64,000 bases of DNA, taken from the NCBI GenBank assembly GCA_023388055.1, contig JAEWGW010000040.1:1-64000 (forward strand), in the 5' to 3' direction. A program made the position numbers and the translations under genes. Below are positions 9,004 to 17,861 of the stretch, piece after piece; positions within the stretch are counted from its first letter, which is position 1; each line of letters begins with the position of its first letter. Origin of the DNA: Bacillota bacterium. Its GTDB lineage: Bacteria > Bacillota > Bacilli > Paenibacillales > NBRC-103111. A model generated the notes under the pieces. It was not told where the DNA came from. It saw only the letters and a program-made list of their open reading frames with translations, and did no database searches.

Positions 9004-9885
9004 TTACGATTTTACGGAGCCGACCATCATCCCTTGTACAAAATGCCGCTGCAGGAAGGGATACACCATGATAATGGGCAGCGTGGCGATAATGATCACC
9101 GCCATTTTGATCCCCTCGGGAGAGGTGTGGGCCAGAGCGCTGAATGCCGAGGAAGCAGGGTCGATGCTGATGTCATCGCTTTCAAACAGCTTCTTCAGCT
9201 TCACCTGCAGGGGCCACAGGGACGGTTTGTTGATGTAATACAGGGCATTCATGTATGCATTCCAGTGTCCGACGGCGTAGAAAATCCCCAGGGAGGCCAT
9301 AACCGGCTTGGACAAGGGCAGCACGATGCTGTAGATAATCCGCAGCTCACCGCAGCCGTCAATCCGGGAAGCGTCGATCAGCTCGGACGGAATCTGCATG
9401 AAAAAGCTGCGCATGACGAAGAAGTTGAAGGCACTGATGGCGCCGGGAATCATCAACGCCCACAGGGTGTTCATCAGACCCACATTTTTGATCAGGATAA
9501 AGTTAGGAATCAGGGGTGCGGTGAATACCATGGTGAACAGCACCATCAGCACAATGTACTTGCGGCCCACAAATTCGGGGCGGGATACCGGATAGGCCAG
9601 AGAAGAGGTGGCCGCCAGGTTGATGAATGTGCCCATCAGGGTAATGTAGACCGACACGCCGAAGGCCCGCCAGATGGATTGGTCACTGAACACGTATTCA
9701 TAGTTGATCATGGTGAATTCCTTGGGCCACAAGCCCACCCGGCCGTTAATAATGGCATCGGAGGTGCTGAAGGATTGGGCGATAACGTTCAGGAACGGCA
9801 GGAACATCGCCATGGCAATCAGGGTCAGCAGCACCAGGTTGAAGACATTGAAAATATTTTGTCCGCGGGTATAACGCAATTTCAT
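9004..9885 (-). CDS. Carbohydrate ABC transporter permease, YtcP/LplC type
   Basis: A 293-residue inner-membrane permease with six predicted helices. The EAA loop (DASRIDGCGELR near 177) contacts the ATPase. The ending MVGSVKS is typical of the LplC/YtcP subgroup used for oligosaccharides of pectin or glycosaminoglycan type. AGGAGG lies 8 bases before the ATG. It pairs with the LplB-type permease just upstream, with a structured 113-nt spacer between them. No ATPase is encoded here; relatives share a general MsmX-type ATPase. Confidence 0.92.
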   Translation of the reverse strand: MKLRYTRGQNIFNVFNLVLLTLIAMAMFLPFLNVIAQSFSTSDAIINGRVGLWPKEFTMINYEYVFSDQSIWRAFGVSVYITLMGTFINLAATSSLAYPVSRPEFVGRKYIVLMVLFTMVFTAPLIPNFILIKNVGLMNTLWALMIPGAISAFNFFVMRSFFMQIPSELIDASRIDGCGELRIIYSIVLPLSKPVMASLGIFYAVGHWNAYMNALYYINKPSLWPLQVKLKKLFESDDISIDPASSAFSALAHTSPEGIKMAVIIIATLPIIMVYPFLQRHFVQGMMVGSVKS

Positions 9886-9896
9886 AAAAGGAACCT

Positions 9897-9980
9897 CCTA
9901 TCCTGGAATAACATTGGTCCTCGCCACAGGCCGGATAATGTTATGGAAGCCTCGAATTTGACGCGGTCAAATTGAGGGTC
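9897..9980 (-). repeat. Two-hairpin dispersed element, copy A
   Basis: Lies in the spacer between the two permease genes, in the direction of transcription, and ends about 2 nt before the ribosome binding site of the second permease. Hairpin 1 pairs CCTCAATTTGAC (9966-9977 on this strand) with GTCAAATTCGAGG, leaving a single bulged C. Hairpin 2 pairs ATAACATT with AATGTTAT (9908-9915 and 9937-9944) around inner TCC/GGA and GCC/GGC helices. Nearly the same sequence recurs at 20274-20354. Possible roles are differential stability or translation of the permease mRNA. Confidence 0.75.
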
Positions 9981-9998
9981 TGCCTGAATCAGCTAGCT

Positions 9999-10955
9999 TT
10001 AATACAGGGATTCTCCGGTGGTTTTTTTGCTCAGGAAGTTCCCGATGAACACCAGCATCAGCCCCACCACGGACTTGAACAGCCCGACGGCAGTGGTATA
10101 GCTGTATTGCTGGGACAGAAGGCCCGCCTTGTAGATGTAGGTGTCGAGGATTTCACCGTTGCCTGTATTCAGCGCATTCAGGAATACCCATACCCGTTCA
10201 AAGCCCAAATCCAGGAACTTGCCAATATGCAGCAGGAACAGAATCATGATGGTGGGGATCAAGGACGGCAGCGTAATGGCCAAGGTTTGCTTCCAGCGTC
10301 CCGCTCCGTCCACCTCGGCGGCTTCATACAAATCGGGGTTGATGCCCGCAAGCGCCGCCAGATAAATAATGGTGCCGTAGCCCGAGTCCCGCCAGATGCC
10401 GGAGCCAATGAGCACGGTGCGAATGTAGGAATTTTCGCCAAGGAAGTAAATCGGCTCGAAGCCCATCCATTCAATTACATGGTTCACGATGCCTGTGGAC
10501 GGAGACAGAATCCCCAGAGCGATGCCGCTGATAATAACCCAGGACAGGAAGTGGGGCATGTAAACCACGGTTTGCAGCACCCGTTTGTACGCTACCAGCC
10601 GGATTTCGTTCAGAAGCAGAGCCAGAATAATCGGCGCCGGGAAAGCAAGCACCAGGTCGTACAACCCCAGCAGAATCGTGTTGGTCAGGATCCGCAGGAA
10701 ATCCTGGTATTGAAACATTGTTTTGAAATGCTCCAGCCCGACCCATTCACTGCCGGTAAAACCCTTGAAGATGTTGTAGTTCTGAAACGCAATGACCGAT
10801 CCGGCCAGCGGCACATACTTGAAGATGATGAAATAGATAATCCCGGGCAAGGCAATCAGGTATAAGGTTCTGTATTTCCACATGTATGTGAAAAGAGAAT
10901 GCTTGGTCGCCATCTTGTAGCTTACCCGATCCGCGGCTGTAACTTTAGCAGCCAT
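9999..10955 (-). CDS. Carbohydrate ABC transporter permease, LplB/YteP type
   Basis: A 318-residue integral membrane protein with six predicted helices and the EAA loop DLYEAAEVDGAGRW near 210. The segment PGIIYFIIFKYVPL after a basic N-terminus is typical of the LplB group. GGGAGG is nine bases upstream of the ATG. With the downstream permease it forms the membrane core of an importer for oligosaccharides, probably the products handled by the lyases in this locus. No ATPase or binding protein is seen within the visible part of the operon. Confidence 0.92.
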   Translation of the reverse strand: MAAKVTAADRVSYKMATKHSLFTYMWKYRTLYLIALPGIIYFIIFKYVPLAGSVIAFQNYNIFKGFTGSEWVGLEHFKTMFQYQDFLRILTNTILLGLYDLVLAFPAPIILALLLNEIRLVAYKRVLQTVVYMPHFLSWVIISGIALGILSPSTGIVNHVIEWMGFEPIYFLGENSYIRTVLIGSGIWRDSGYGTIIYLAALAGINPDLYEAAEVDGAGRWKQTLAITLPSLIPTIMILFLLHIGKFLDLGFERVWVFLNALNTGNGEILDTYIYKAGLLSQQYSYTTAVGLFKSVVGLMLVFIGNFLSKKTTGESLY

Positions 10956-10969
10956 ATTCCGTTTCCTCC

Positions 10970-11020
10970 CTAGAGTTTTGCGTTAGCAAAACCAGCATCG
11001 TAGGCTTAACCTACGTTTTT
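10970..11020. repeat. Two adjacent short hairpins
   Basis: GTTTTGC-GTTA-GCAAAAC (10975-10992) and CGTAGG-CTTAA-CCTACG (10999-11015) are both perfect. The second is followed by TTTTT on the plus strand, so it has the form of a terminator for leftover plus-strand transcription. It also overlaps the stop codon of the minus-strand tautomerase gene. Confidence 0.5.
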
Positions 11021-11190
11021 CGCAAATTGGCCGGGGCTTGTTCGTCCAGCGGAATTTCGTTGAATTCGATGGTAATGTATTGCTCCTCCCGTTGGATGAT
11101 CCGGGACAGCTCCTTGGTAAAAACAGCTACAATTTCCTCCTTTTGCTCGGGTGTGCGCCCTTCATACATCTTGATGGTGATGTGAGGCAT
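11011..11190 (-). CDS. 4-oxalocrotonate tautomerase family mini-enzyme
   Basis: A 59-residue open frame beginning MPHITIKMYEGRTPEQKEE. After removal of the initiator Met this gives the N-terminal proline that acts as catalytic base in this family, followed by the beta-strand and the first turn of the long helix. The length (about 60) is standard for the DmpI/4-OT group, which assembles into hexamers and isomerises unsaturated keto acids. A ribosome binding site (AAGGGAGGGA) lies ahead of the ATG. It is the first gene before the permeases and may act on unsaturated keto-uronate products, although members of this family are often found alone. Confidence 0.8.
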   Translation of the reverse strand: MPHITIKMYEGRTPEQKEEIVAVFTKELSRIIQREEQYITIEFNEIPLDEQAPANLRKT

Positions 11191-11427
11191 CCCATTCCCT
11201 CCTTCCCTTTAGTCAAGTCACTGAATCTGCCTTTATCGTACCGTGATTCCGCCAATCCCAAAATGGAGTCCCTGTGAGTGGGTTTGTGTTTTTTTTAGGT
11301 CAGGATAAGCTGTTTACCACCGCAAATCCGGCACCCGATAGAAGGCTATAACAAAACTGCCGTTTGTGTTTATATAGACATTATGATAAATTGTTTATGT
11401 AATTATAGATGAAATGAGGTTTTGTTT

Positions 11428-12549
11428 ATGGATAAATCCTTGTTCGAGGCCTCGATAGAGGAGTTGAAGCTTGGCTGCCGGCAGGAGGGGAGGCGGAGGA
11501 TATGCCTGTGCTGCGGCTTTGAGACGGAAACCGGAGTGGTTTATCCCGGAGACGGCCGCTTCTATGATGCGGAGCGTTATATGGAGCTGCATATGGAAGA
11601 AAAGCACGGTGGTATGCTTCGTTATCTGCTGGCCCTGGACAAAAGCGCCACCGGCCTGACGGGCACCCATAAGCGGCTTTTGGAGCTGTCCGCCCAAGGA
11701 ATGAGCGACGACCGGATCCAGAAGGAAATGGGTATCGGCAGCCCATCCACCATCCGCAACCACCGTTTTGCCTTACGGGAGAAGGAGCGCCAGGCCCGGC
11801 TGTTTCTGGCTGTGATGGAGCTGTTGTCGGATCACGGCTCCAAATCTCCCAGGACCCCAACCGGAATAACCCCTGCCGCACATGGCTCAAAAGCGAAACG
11901 CGCCCATCAGGATGAATTGGCCGCCTTCTTCCCGCTGGGAACAGACGGTCCGCTGGTCCGTTATCCCTCACGGAGCAAGCCGCTCCAGCTGGTGCTGGAT
12001 GCGATTGCCGGGCATTTTGCCTATGGGCAGCTGTATTCCGAGCAGGAGGTCAATGATGTGCTGGAGCCGGTATATGCAGATTACGCCTTACTGCGGCGGA
12101 GTCTGGTGGATTACGGATATATGGAGCGAAAAAAAGATGGAAGTCAATATTGGCGCCTGGCGCGCAGGAAGGAAGATGACGCTGTGGATCGGCGGAAGGA
12201 ATTACAGGAGCAGGCCAAGGAGATCAAGATTGAAGCGGGGGTTTATGGCATCCGCAATCTCAAAAGCGGCAAAATCCTGGTAGAAAGCACTCCGAACCTT
12301 AAAAAGCTCAACGGGCTTAAGCTTTCTCTTGATTTGGGCAGCCATATGAACCGCCAGCTCCAGAAGGATTGGACCGCATTGGGGGAGGACGCCTTTGCCT
12401 TTGAGGTGCTGGAAAAACTGAAGAGGCCGGAAACCGGCCCCTTCGACGAAAAGCGCGAGCTGAAGAAGCTGAAGGAAAAGTGGCTGCGGGAGCTGATGCC
12501 CTTCGGTGAGTTGGGTTATAACTCGGATAAGGAACGTCCGGAGGAGTAA
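11428..12549 (+). CDS. DUF2087 protein with zinc-finger-like start and GIY-YIG-like end
   Basis: A 373-residue protein. The ATG at 11428 is used because GAGG sits 8 bases ahead, whereas the TTG six bases earlier is too close. Parts seen: a Cys/His cluster (CLCCG near 25-30 and H-M-E-E-K-H) resembling a zinc site; a LuxR-like helix-turn-helix (LSAQGMSDDRIQKEMGIGS, about 85-110); a DUF2087 domain (FFPLGTDGPLVRYPSRSKPL to MERKKDGSQYWR, about 165-245); and a C-terminal segment starting GVYGIRNLKSGK that resembles a GIY-YIG fold but lacks a clear second Tyr. Probably a transcriptional regulator. The target is unknown. Confidence 0.65.
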   Translation: MDKSLFEASIEELKLGCRQEGRRRICLCCGFETETGVVYPGDGRFYDAERYMELHMEEKHGGMLRYLLALDKSATGLTGTHKRLLELSAQGMSDDRIQKEMGIGSPSTIRNHRFALREKERQARLFLAVMELLSDHGSKSPRTPTGITPAAHGSKAKRAHQDELAAFFPLGTDGPLVRYPSRSKPLQLVLDAIAGHFAYGQLYSEQEVNDVLEPVYADYALLRRSLVDYGYMERKKDGSQYWRLARRKEDDAVDRRKELQEQAKEIKIEAGVYGIRNLKSGKILVESTPNLKKLNGLKLSLDLGSHMNRQLQKDWTALGEDAFAFEVLEKLKRPETGPFDEKRELKKLKEKWLRELMPFGELGYNSDKERPEE

Positions 12550-12582
12550 GGAGCTGCGGAGAAACCGGCCTCTGCTGCCCCA

Positions 12583-12933
12583 TTATACATCCGCTTCATA
12601 AACCAGCAGCTTCACGACAGCGCCGGAGCGGTTCTCCAAACCATGGCTCCAGCCCGGTTTATTGAGGATCACATCTCCCGGTTTTACCTCCCGCTCCTCC
12701 CCGTTGACGGTCATGAGGCCCTGTCCTTCTACAATGACATACACCTCTTCATTGGTGTCCTTATGGGTATGGTAGCCGATGGAGGTCCCAGGGGGCAGCT
12801 CCATGTAATAGAAGAACCGGAGCTTGCTGTTATAATCTTCTTCGCTGAACAGCTTCACGGAGCGGACCTCACCCTGGCCCTTGTGGCTGCTGGCAGTTTT
12901 GAGCGGGGCATCCAAATAATTGCGCACGATCAT
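12583..12933 (-). CDS. Single-domain cupin protein
   Basis: A 116-residue small cupin. The metal-binding motif is complete: YHTHKDTNEEVYVIVEGQG supplies His, His and Glu, and PGDVILNKPGWSHGLEN supplies the second-motif His. The start at 12933 is chosen because GGAAGGAG lies eight bases upstream; an ATG nine codons earlier lacks one. Cupins of this size bind a divalent metal and act as sugar isomerases, dioxygenases or sensors. No partner gene is adjacent, so function stays open. Confidence 0.8.
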   Translation of the reverse strand: MIVRNYLDAPLKTASSHKGQGEVRSVKLFSEEDYNSKLRFFYYMELPPGTSIGYHTHKDTNEEVYVIVEGQGLMTVNGEEREVKPGDVILNKPGWSHGLENRSGAVVKLLVYEADV

Positions 12934-13118
12934 CAGGCAGTCTCCTTCCTTTACATGCATTTCTCGTGGGGAAAATCACCTCTTGATTATAATTCATTTC
13001 ACATAGGTATTCTATTTATGAAGAGGTGATTGGTTTATCACCGCCCTCGAAGGGCCGCGGCGCAGCATTCACCTTTTACTGTGATAACGCATTACCGGAA
13101 ATAAACGACAAACAACCT

Positions 13119-13159
13119 AAAAACCGCCGCCCCTGTTTATAACAGGAGCAGCGGTTTTT
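13119..13159. terminator. Bidirectional Rho-independent terminator after the Liv operon
   Basis: The arms AAAAACCGC...CCTGTT and AACAGG...GCGGTTTTT form a strong stem with T-runs on both strands. It lies just beyond the stop of the minus-strand binding-protein gene. Confidence 0.85.
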
Positions 13160-13182
13160 CATTCTCAGCTATTGCTTGAAGC

Positions 13183-14376
13183 TTACGGATTTACCTTTGC
13201 CTTAAACACTTGTTTGCCGTCCTTGTACTCCAGCACAACTGCGGACTTAACCGGGTCATGGGTTTCATTCAGAGTCAGGGAGCCGGTGGCCAGCTTCAGG
13301 TCCTTGGTTTTGGCCAGAGCGTCGGTGATCTTCTGGGGATCAGCGGAGTTGGCACGTTTGATGGCGTCAACCAGCATGTTCACCGCATCATAACCGAGAG
13401 CAGCCAGGGAATCGGGAGTTTCGTTGTTGTTGTCCTTCTTGAAGGCTTCAACGAATTTCTTGATTTCTGCGGAGCTGTCATCAGCTGCATAGTGGTTGGA
13501 CAGATAGGTGTTGTTCAAAGCATCCTTACCGGCAATTTCCAGCAGCTGCGGGGAATCCCAGCCGTCACCGCCCATGATAGGAGCCTTGATACCCAACTCA
13601 CGGGCTTGCTTCACGATCTTGCCCACTTCTTCATAGTAGCCGGGAACGTAGATGAATTCCGGGTTCTTTTCCTTGATGCGGGTCAAGACGGCTTTGAAGT
13701 CAGTATCCTTTTGTTGGTAGGATTCTTCGGCTACGATAGTGCCGCCGTTTTTGGTGAAGGTTTCCTTAAAGAACTTTTGGAGACCCTTGGAATAGTCAGA
13801 GGAGGAGTCCAGATAGATGGCTGCATTCTTCACCTTCAGGTCCTTGGAGGCAAAGTCTGCTGCCACTTTACCTTGGAAGGGGTCGATGAAGCAAACACGG
13901 AATACATAATCATTCACCTTGTTGGTGCGCTCGTCCACGGTTACCTTAGGGTTGGTGGCGGAGGTGGTGATCAACGGCACTTTCTTTTCTTGTGCAACCG
14001 GCACAGCACCCAAGGTATTGGTGGAGGTTACAGGCCCGATCAGAGCAACGACCTTGTCGTTGGAGATCAGCTTTTGTGCTGCGCGTGTGGCTTCCTCGGA
14101 TTTGGAGGCATTGTCCGCTTGAACCAGCTCAAGCTGCTTGCCCAGCACGCCGCCTGCGGCGTTGATTTCCTTCACCGCCAGCTTCAATCCCTTCATCGAA
14201 GAGTTACCGAAGGAAGCTTGCCCGCCGGTCATCTCGAAGTTAGCTCCAATCTTGATGGTACCCCCTGTGCTTGCGTCCCCGCCACTTGCAGCGGTATCTT
14301 TTTTCTCCCCGCAGCCTGCCAGGGGGGCGACTGTCAGCACAAGTGCAGTAGCCGCAGCGATCCATGTTTTCTTCAT
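13183..14376 (-). CDS. livJ: Branched-chain amino acid ABC transporter binding lipoprotein
   Basis: A 397-residue precursor with a lipobox (LAGC, Cys22) after a short hydrophobic signal, then a type I periplasmic-binding fold: IKIGANFEMTGGQASFG at the start and GYDAVNMLVDAIKRA near 330. It should capture leucine, isoleucine or valine outside the membrane for the LivHMGF complex. The start at 14376 is set by GGAAGG nine bases upstream. It is the last gene of the operon, about 100 bp after livF, which would suit extra expression from mRNA processing. Homologues may also bind other amides, so the ligand is inferred from the transporter type. Confidence 0.9.
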   Translation of the reverse strand: MKKTWIAAATALVLTVAPLAGCGEKKDTAASGGDASTGGTIKIGANFEMTGGQASFGNSSMKGLKLAVKEINAAGGVLGKQLELVQADNASKSEEATRAAQKLISNDKVVALIGPVTSTNTLGAVPVAQEKKVPLITTSATNPKVTVDERTNKVNDYVFRVCFIDPFQGKVAADFASKDLKVKNAAIYLDSSSDYSKGLQKFFKETFTKNGGTIVAEESYQQKDTDFKAVLTRIKEKNPEFIYVPGYYEEVGKIVKQARELGIKAPIMGGDGWDSPQLLEIAGKDALNNTYLSNHYAADDSSAEIKKFVEAFKKDNNNETPDSLAALGYDAVNMLVDAIKRANSADPQKITDALAKTKDLKLATGSLTLNETHDPVKSAVVLEYKDGKQVFKAKVNP

Positions 14377-14476
14377 GTTTGATTCCCTTCCTTCTCCTAT
14401 TAATGATGGATTGTATATTCTGAACGTGTCTGGGGCACGTTTCATTCGCCTTTACGTCACTTTTGGGGGATTGTTA

Positions 14477-15184
14477 TTAGTGGCCGCCCAGGTAGGCTGC
14501 CTTGATCTCCTCGGATTGCGACAGCTCTGCAGCATTGCCGGACAAGACGATATTCCCTGTCTCCAGCACATAAGCCCGATGGGCGATCTTGAGAGCCTGG
14601 TTGGCGTTTTGCTCTACGAGAAGAACGGTGGTGCCTTGTTTGTTGATTTCCTCAACTGTGCGGAAAATATCCTGCACCAGAAGCGGGGCAAGCCCCATGG
14701 AGGGCTCATCCAGGAGAAGAAGCTTGGGACGGGACATCAGCGCCCGGCCGATGGCCAGCATTTGCTGCTCCCCTCCGGACAGGGTGCCGGATTGCTGCTT
14801 TTTACGCTCCATAAGACGGGGGAAACGTTCATAGACACCATCCATATCCTTCTTGATTTCCTGATGATCCTTGCGCAGATAGGCGCCCAACTCCAGGTTT
14901 TCCTCCACCGTCATATTGGCAAATACCCGGCGCCCCTCAGGACAATGAATCAGGCCCTGCATCACGATGGAGGTAGCTGAATTTCCGGCAATGGATTTGC
15001 CCAGAAATTTGATATCTCCGGTTTTCGGCTTCAACAGGCCGGACAGGGTTTTCAGCAGTGTGGACTTGCCGGCTCCATTGGCTCCGATCAGGGTGACGAT
15101 CTCCCCCTCCAGAACCTCCAGACTAATTCCCTGGAGCGCATGGATAGCCCCGTAATACACATTGATGTCTTCAACCTTCAGCAT
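14477..15184 (-). CDS. livF: Branched-chain amino acid ABC transporter ATPase LivF
   Basis: A 235-residue ATPase with Walker A GANGAGKST (about 36-44), signature LSGGEQQ and Walker B LLLLDEPSMGL followed by an H-loop region. The ending (YLGGH) and the short length are typical of LivF. AGGAGG lies nine bases before the ATG and only four bases separate it from livG. It powers the importer together with LivG. Confidence 0.95.
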   Translation of the reverse strand: MLKVEDINVYYGAIHALQGISLEVLEGEIVTLIGANGAGKSTLLKTLSGLLKPKTGDIKFLGKSIAGNSATSIVMQGLIHCPEGRRVFANMTVEENLELGAYLRKDHQEIKKDMDGVYERFPRLMERKKQQSGTLSGGEQQMLAIGRALMSRPKLLLLDEPSMGLAPLLVQDIFRTVEEINKQGTTVLLVEQNANQALKIAHRAYVLETGNIVLSGNAAELSQSEEIKAAYLGGH

Positions 15185-15188
15185 GAAA

Positions 15189-15968
15189 TTAAGCCTCCTG
15201 TCCCAAGTATGCCTCGATTACCTTCGGATTCGAGCGGATCATCTCCGGCGTGCCGTTGGCAATCAGCATACCCCGGTCCAGTACATAAATACGGTCACAC
15301 ACACCCATTACCAGGCTCATATCATGCTCGATCAGAAGGATAGTGAGATTGAATTCCTCCCGGATCCAGCGGATCAGATGCATTAGCTCCTCGGTTTCAT
15401 TGGGGTTCATACCGGCGGCAGGCTCATCCAGGAGCAGCAGCTTGGGCCGGGAAGCCAAGGCACGGGCTATCTCCAGACGGCGTTGGTTGCCGTAGCTTAG
15501 ATTCTTGGCCAGTTCATCCTTCATATGATCCAGCTTAAAAATTTTGAGCAGGCTCAGCGCTTCGTTGGTGATTTCCTGTTCACCCTTGAAAAATCCCGGG
15601 AGTCTTAGAAAAGTGGTCCAAACGCTATGCTTGGCATGCTGGTGGAAGGCAATCTTTACGTTTTCCTCTACCGTCATGTTTCCGAACAGCCGGATGTTTT
15701 GGAAGGTACGGGCTGCGCCCTTCCAGTTAATTCGATAAGGCTTCATACCTCCGATAGACTCACCGGAGAGCAGCACCTGTCCTTCGGAAGGCTCGTATAC
15801 GCCGGTCAGCAGATTGAACAGGGTGGTTTTGCCTGCACCATTGGGGCCGATGAGCCCGATGAGCTCCCCCTCATTCAGATACAAGGATACATCGGTTAAA
15901 GCCTTCAGACCACCGAAGGTACGGCTGGCCTGTTTGACATTAAGAAGCGCTAGGGATGTCGCCGTCAT
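15189..15968 (-). CDS. livG: Branched-chain amino acid ABC transporter ATPase LivG
   Basis: An ATPase of 259 residues when started at the ATG at 15968, which has GGAG at a proper nine-base distance; the ATG two codons earlier is too close to it. Walker A GPNGAGKTT, signature LSYGNQRRLEIARAL and Walker B LLLLDEPAAGMNPNE are diagnostic for LivG. It overlaps the end of livM by 29 bp, a sign of tight coupling. Confidence 0.95.
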   Translation of the reverse strand: MTATSLALLNVKQASRTFGGLKALTDVSLYLNEGELIGLIGPNGAGKTTLFNLLTGVYEPSEGQVLLSGESIGGMKPYRINWKGAARTFQNIRLFGNMTVEENVKIAFHQHAKHSVWTTFLRLPGFFKGEQEITNEALSLLKIFKLDHMKDELAKNLSYGNQRRLEIARALASRPKLLLLDEPAAGMNPNETEELMHLIRWIREEFNLTILLIEHDMSLVMGVCDRIYVLDRGMLIANGTPEMIRSNPKVIEAYLGQEA

Positions 15969-16926
15969 GGACATTCGCTCCTTTCTTCCGGAACCATTTG
16001 GTTATGAATTTATAATTGAACTCCTTGTTGCCCATCATGCCGCCCGGACGGAAAATCATCATTATAATCAACGCCAGGGAGTAAATGATCATACGCAATT
16101 CGGGATAATCCTGCAGCAGGGTGAAGATCATGGTGAGTGCAACAGCTCCAACAATGGCTCCCGTGGTGCTGCCCAAGCCGCCCAATACAACCATAACCAG
16201 AATTTCGAAGGACTTCAGGAAGTTAAAGCTGGTGGGGTTAATGACGTAGAACTTGTGGGCATAAAGCGCTCCGCCGATACCTGCGAAGAAGGACCCGATC
16301 ACAAAGGCGATCACCTTGTAAATGGTGGTATTGATTCCCATGGATTCAGCTGCAATCTCATTCTCGCGAATAGCAATGCAGGCCCGGCCGTGGGTGGAGC
16401 GTACGAAGTTCTGAATCACAATAATCGTGATGACGGTAAAAAGGAATACCCATCCCCATGTGGTTTTGGCAGGGATACCGCTTAGACCGGATGCGCCGCC
16501 TACATATTCCGTATTCAGCAAGGCAATCCGGATAATTTCCCCGAGACCCAGGGTGGCAATGGCCAGATAGTCGCCCTTCAAACGCAGCGTAGGCAGCCCA
16601 ATCAGGAAGCCGAACAAAGCAGCAACCGTTCCGCCAGCCACAATCGCCAACGGGAAAGCCCAGTCATAGTCCAATGTCAGAATGGCTGACGTGTACGCGC
16701 CGATGGACATAAACCCTGCATGGCCAAGAGAGAATTGGCCGGTAAAGCCATTAATGAGATTCAGCGATACGGTAAGAACAATATTGATACAGATAAGGAT
16801 CAGCGTAGTCTCAGCCACATCGTTCAAGGTTCCGCCAGAAATCAGCACCTGGAAGAGAAAGAAGACAATGAGACAGCCTGTCAGCATGGCGGCAAAAGGT
16901 TTTGCGGCTTTCAGCATGGCCGGCAC
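15940..16926 (-). CDS. livM: Branched-chain amino acid ABC transporter permease LivM
   Basis: A 328-residue polytopic membrane protein of the LivM family, with the conserved GFTGQFSLGHAGFMSIGAY stretch in the first third and RENEIAAESMGI as the cytoplasmic coupling loop. The start is GTG, directly after the stop of livH, with GGGAG nine bases upstream; an ATG three codons in is the alternative. It forms the channel with LivH. Confidence 0.93.
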   Translation of the reverse strand: MPAMLKAAKPFAAMLTGCLIVFFLFQVLISGGTLNDVAETTLILICINIVLTVSLNLINGFTGQFSLGHAGFMSIGAYTSAILTLDYDWAFPLAIVAGGTVAALFGFLIGLPTLRLKGDYLAIATLGLGEIIRIALLNTEYVGGASGLSGIPAKTTWGWVFLFTVITIIVIQNFVRSTHGRACIAIRENEIAAESMGINTTIYKVIAFVIGSFFAGIGGALYAHKFYVINPTSFNFLKSFEILVMVVLGGLGSTTGAIVGAVALTMIFTLLQDYPELRMIIYSLALIIMMIFRPGGMMGNKEFNYKFITKWFRKKGANVHDGDIPSAS

Positions 16927-17826
16927 CTACACTTTCTCCCGGATGTTCTTGCCGAACAGACCGGAGGGTTTGAAGATCAGGATGAGGATCAGTACAGCGA
17001 AGGCAACACCGTCACGCCACATGGAATAACCTACGGAGGATACGCCGGTTTCCACCGTCCCCAGAAGCAGACCGCCTACCAGAGCGCCTGGAATACTGCC
17101 GATTCCACCCAAAACAGCGGCAACGAAAGCCTTCAGACCGGGAAGCATCCCCATCAGAGGGTCAACGGAATTATACGTCATGCCGAAAATAACGCCGGCT
17201 GCAGCTGCAAGTGCAGAGCCGATGGCAAAGGTGGAGGAAATGGTGCGGTCCACATTAATGCCCATCAGGCGGGCGGCTTCCATATCGAAGGATACAGCGC
17301 GCATGGCCTTGCCTGTTTTGGTCTTTTGGACAATGTATTGAAGAACAACCATCAGCAGAACCGTAAGCAGCAGAATCATAATTTGATTGGAATCAATCTG
17401 CAGACCCAGAATTTCAAACTGCTTCTTGGCGATGATTTCCGGGAAGCCCTTGGGCTGCGGCCCCAGAATGAAGATACCGCCGTTCTCCAGCAGGAAGGAT
17501 ACGCCCACTGCCGTGATCAGGATGGAAATCCGCGATGCATTCCGCAGAGGGCGGTATGCAATACGTTCGATGACCATGCCAAGAATCGCACTGAAGGCCA
17601 TTGAAAATACCAATGCGATCAGAAAGACTACAACTGCGGGAAGATTGAATTGATCCAGGCCCTTGGCAATATAGAGGCCTGCGAAGGCGCCCACCATAAA
17701 TATGTCACCGTGCGCAAAATTGATCAGCTTGATAATGCCGTAAACCATGGTATAGCCCAAAGCGATGAGTGCGTAAATGCTTCCCACCGACAGACCATTG
17801 ATGATCTGTTGAATGTAATATTCCAT
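16927..17826 (-). CDS. livH: Branched-chain amino acid ABC transporter permease LivH
   Basis: A 299-residue permease with the family hallmarks NGLSVGSIYALIALGYTMVY at the N-terminus and FDMEAARLMGINVDRTIS as coupling loop. AGAGGTG precedes the ATG by five bases. First gene of the livH-M-G-F-J operon. The promoter is visible upstream at 17862-17891. Confidence 0.94.
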   Translation of the reverse strand: MEYYIQQIINGLSVGSIYALIALGYTMVYGIIKLINFAHGDIFMVGAFAGLYIAKGLDQFNLPAVVVFLIALVFSMAFSAILGMVIERIAYRPLRNASRISILITAVGVSFLLENGGIFILGPQPKGFPEIIAKKQFEILGLQIDSNQIMILLLTVLLMVVLQYIVQKTKTGKAMRAVSFDMEAARLMGINVDRTISSTFAIGSALAAAAGVIFGMTYNSVDPLMGMLPGLKAFVAAVLGGIGSIPGALVGGLLLGTVETGVSSVGYSMWRDGVAFAVLILILIFKPSGLFGKNIREKV

Positions 17827-17861
17827 TAGTACACCTCTCGTATGTTAGGAATGTGTGAGTA

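Noticed and set aside
9972..10865. 297-codon plus-strand frame opposite the LplB-type permease
   Set aside because: Gln/His-rich reading opposite membrane helices, the usual shadow of hydrophobic codons.
13210..14382. 390-codon plus-strand frame opposite the Liv binding protein
   Set aside because: Shadow of the minus-strand gene; Gly/Val/Phe-rich translation without any motif.
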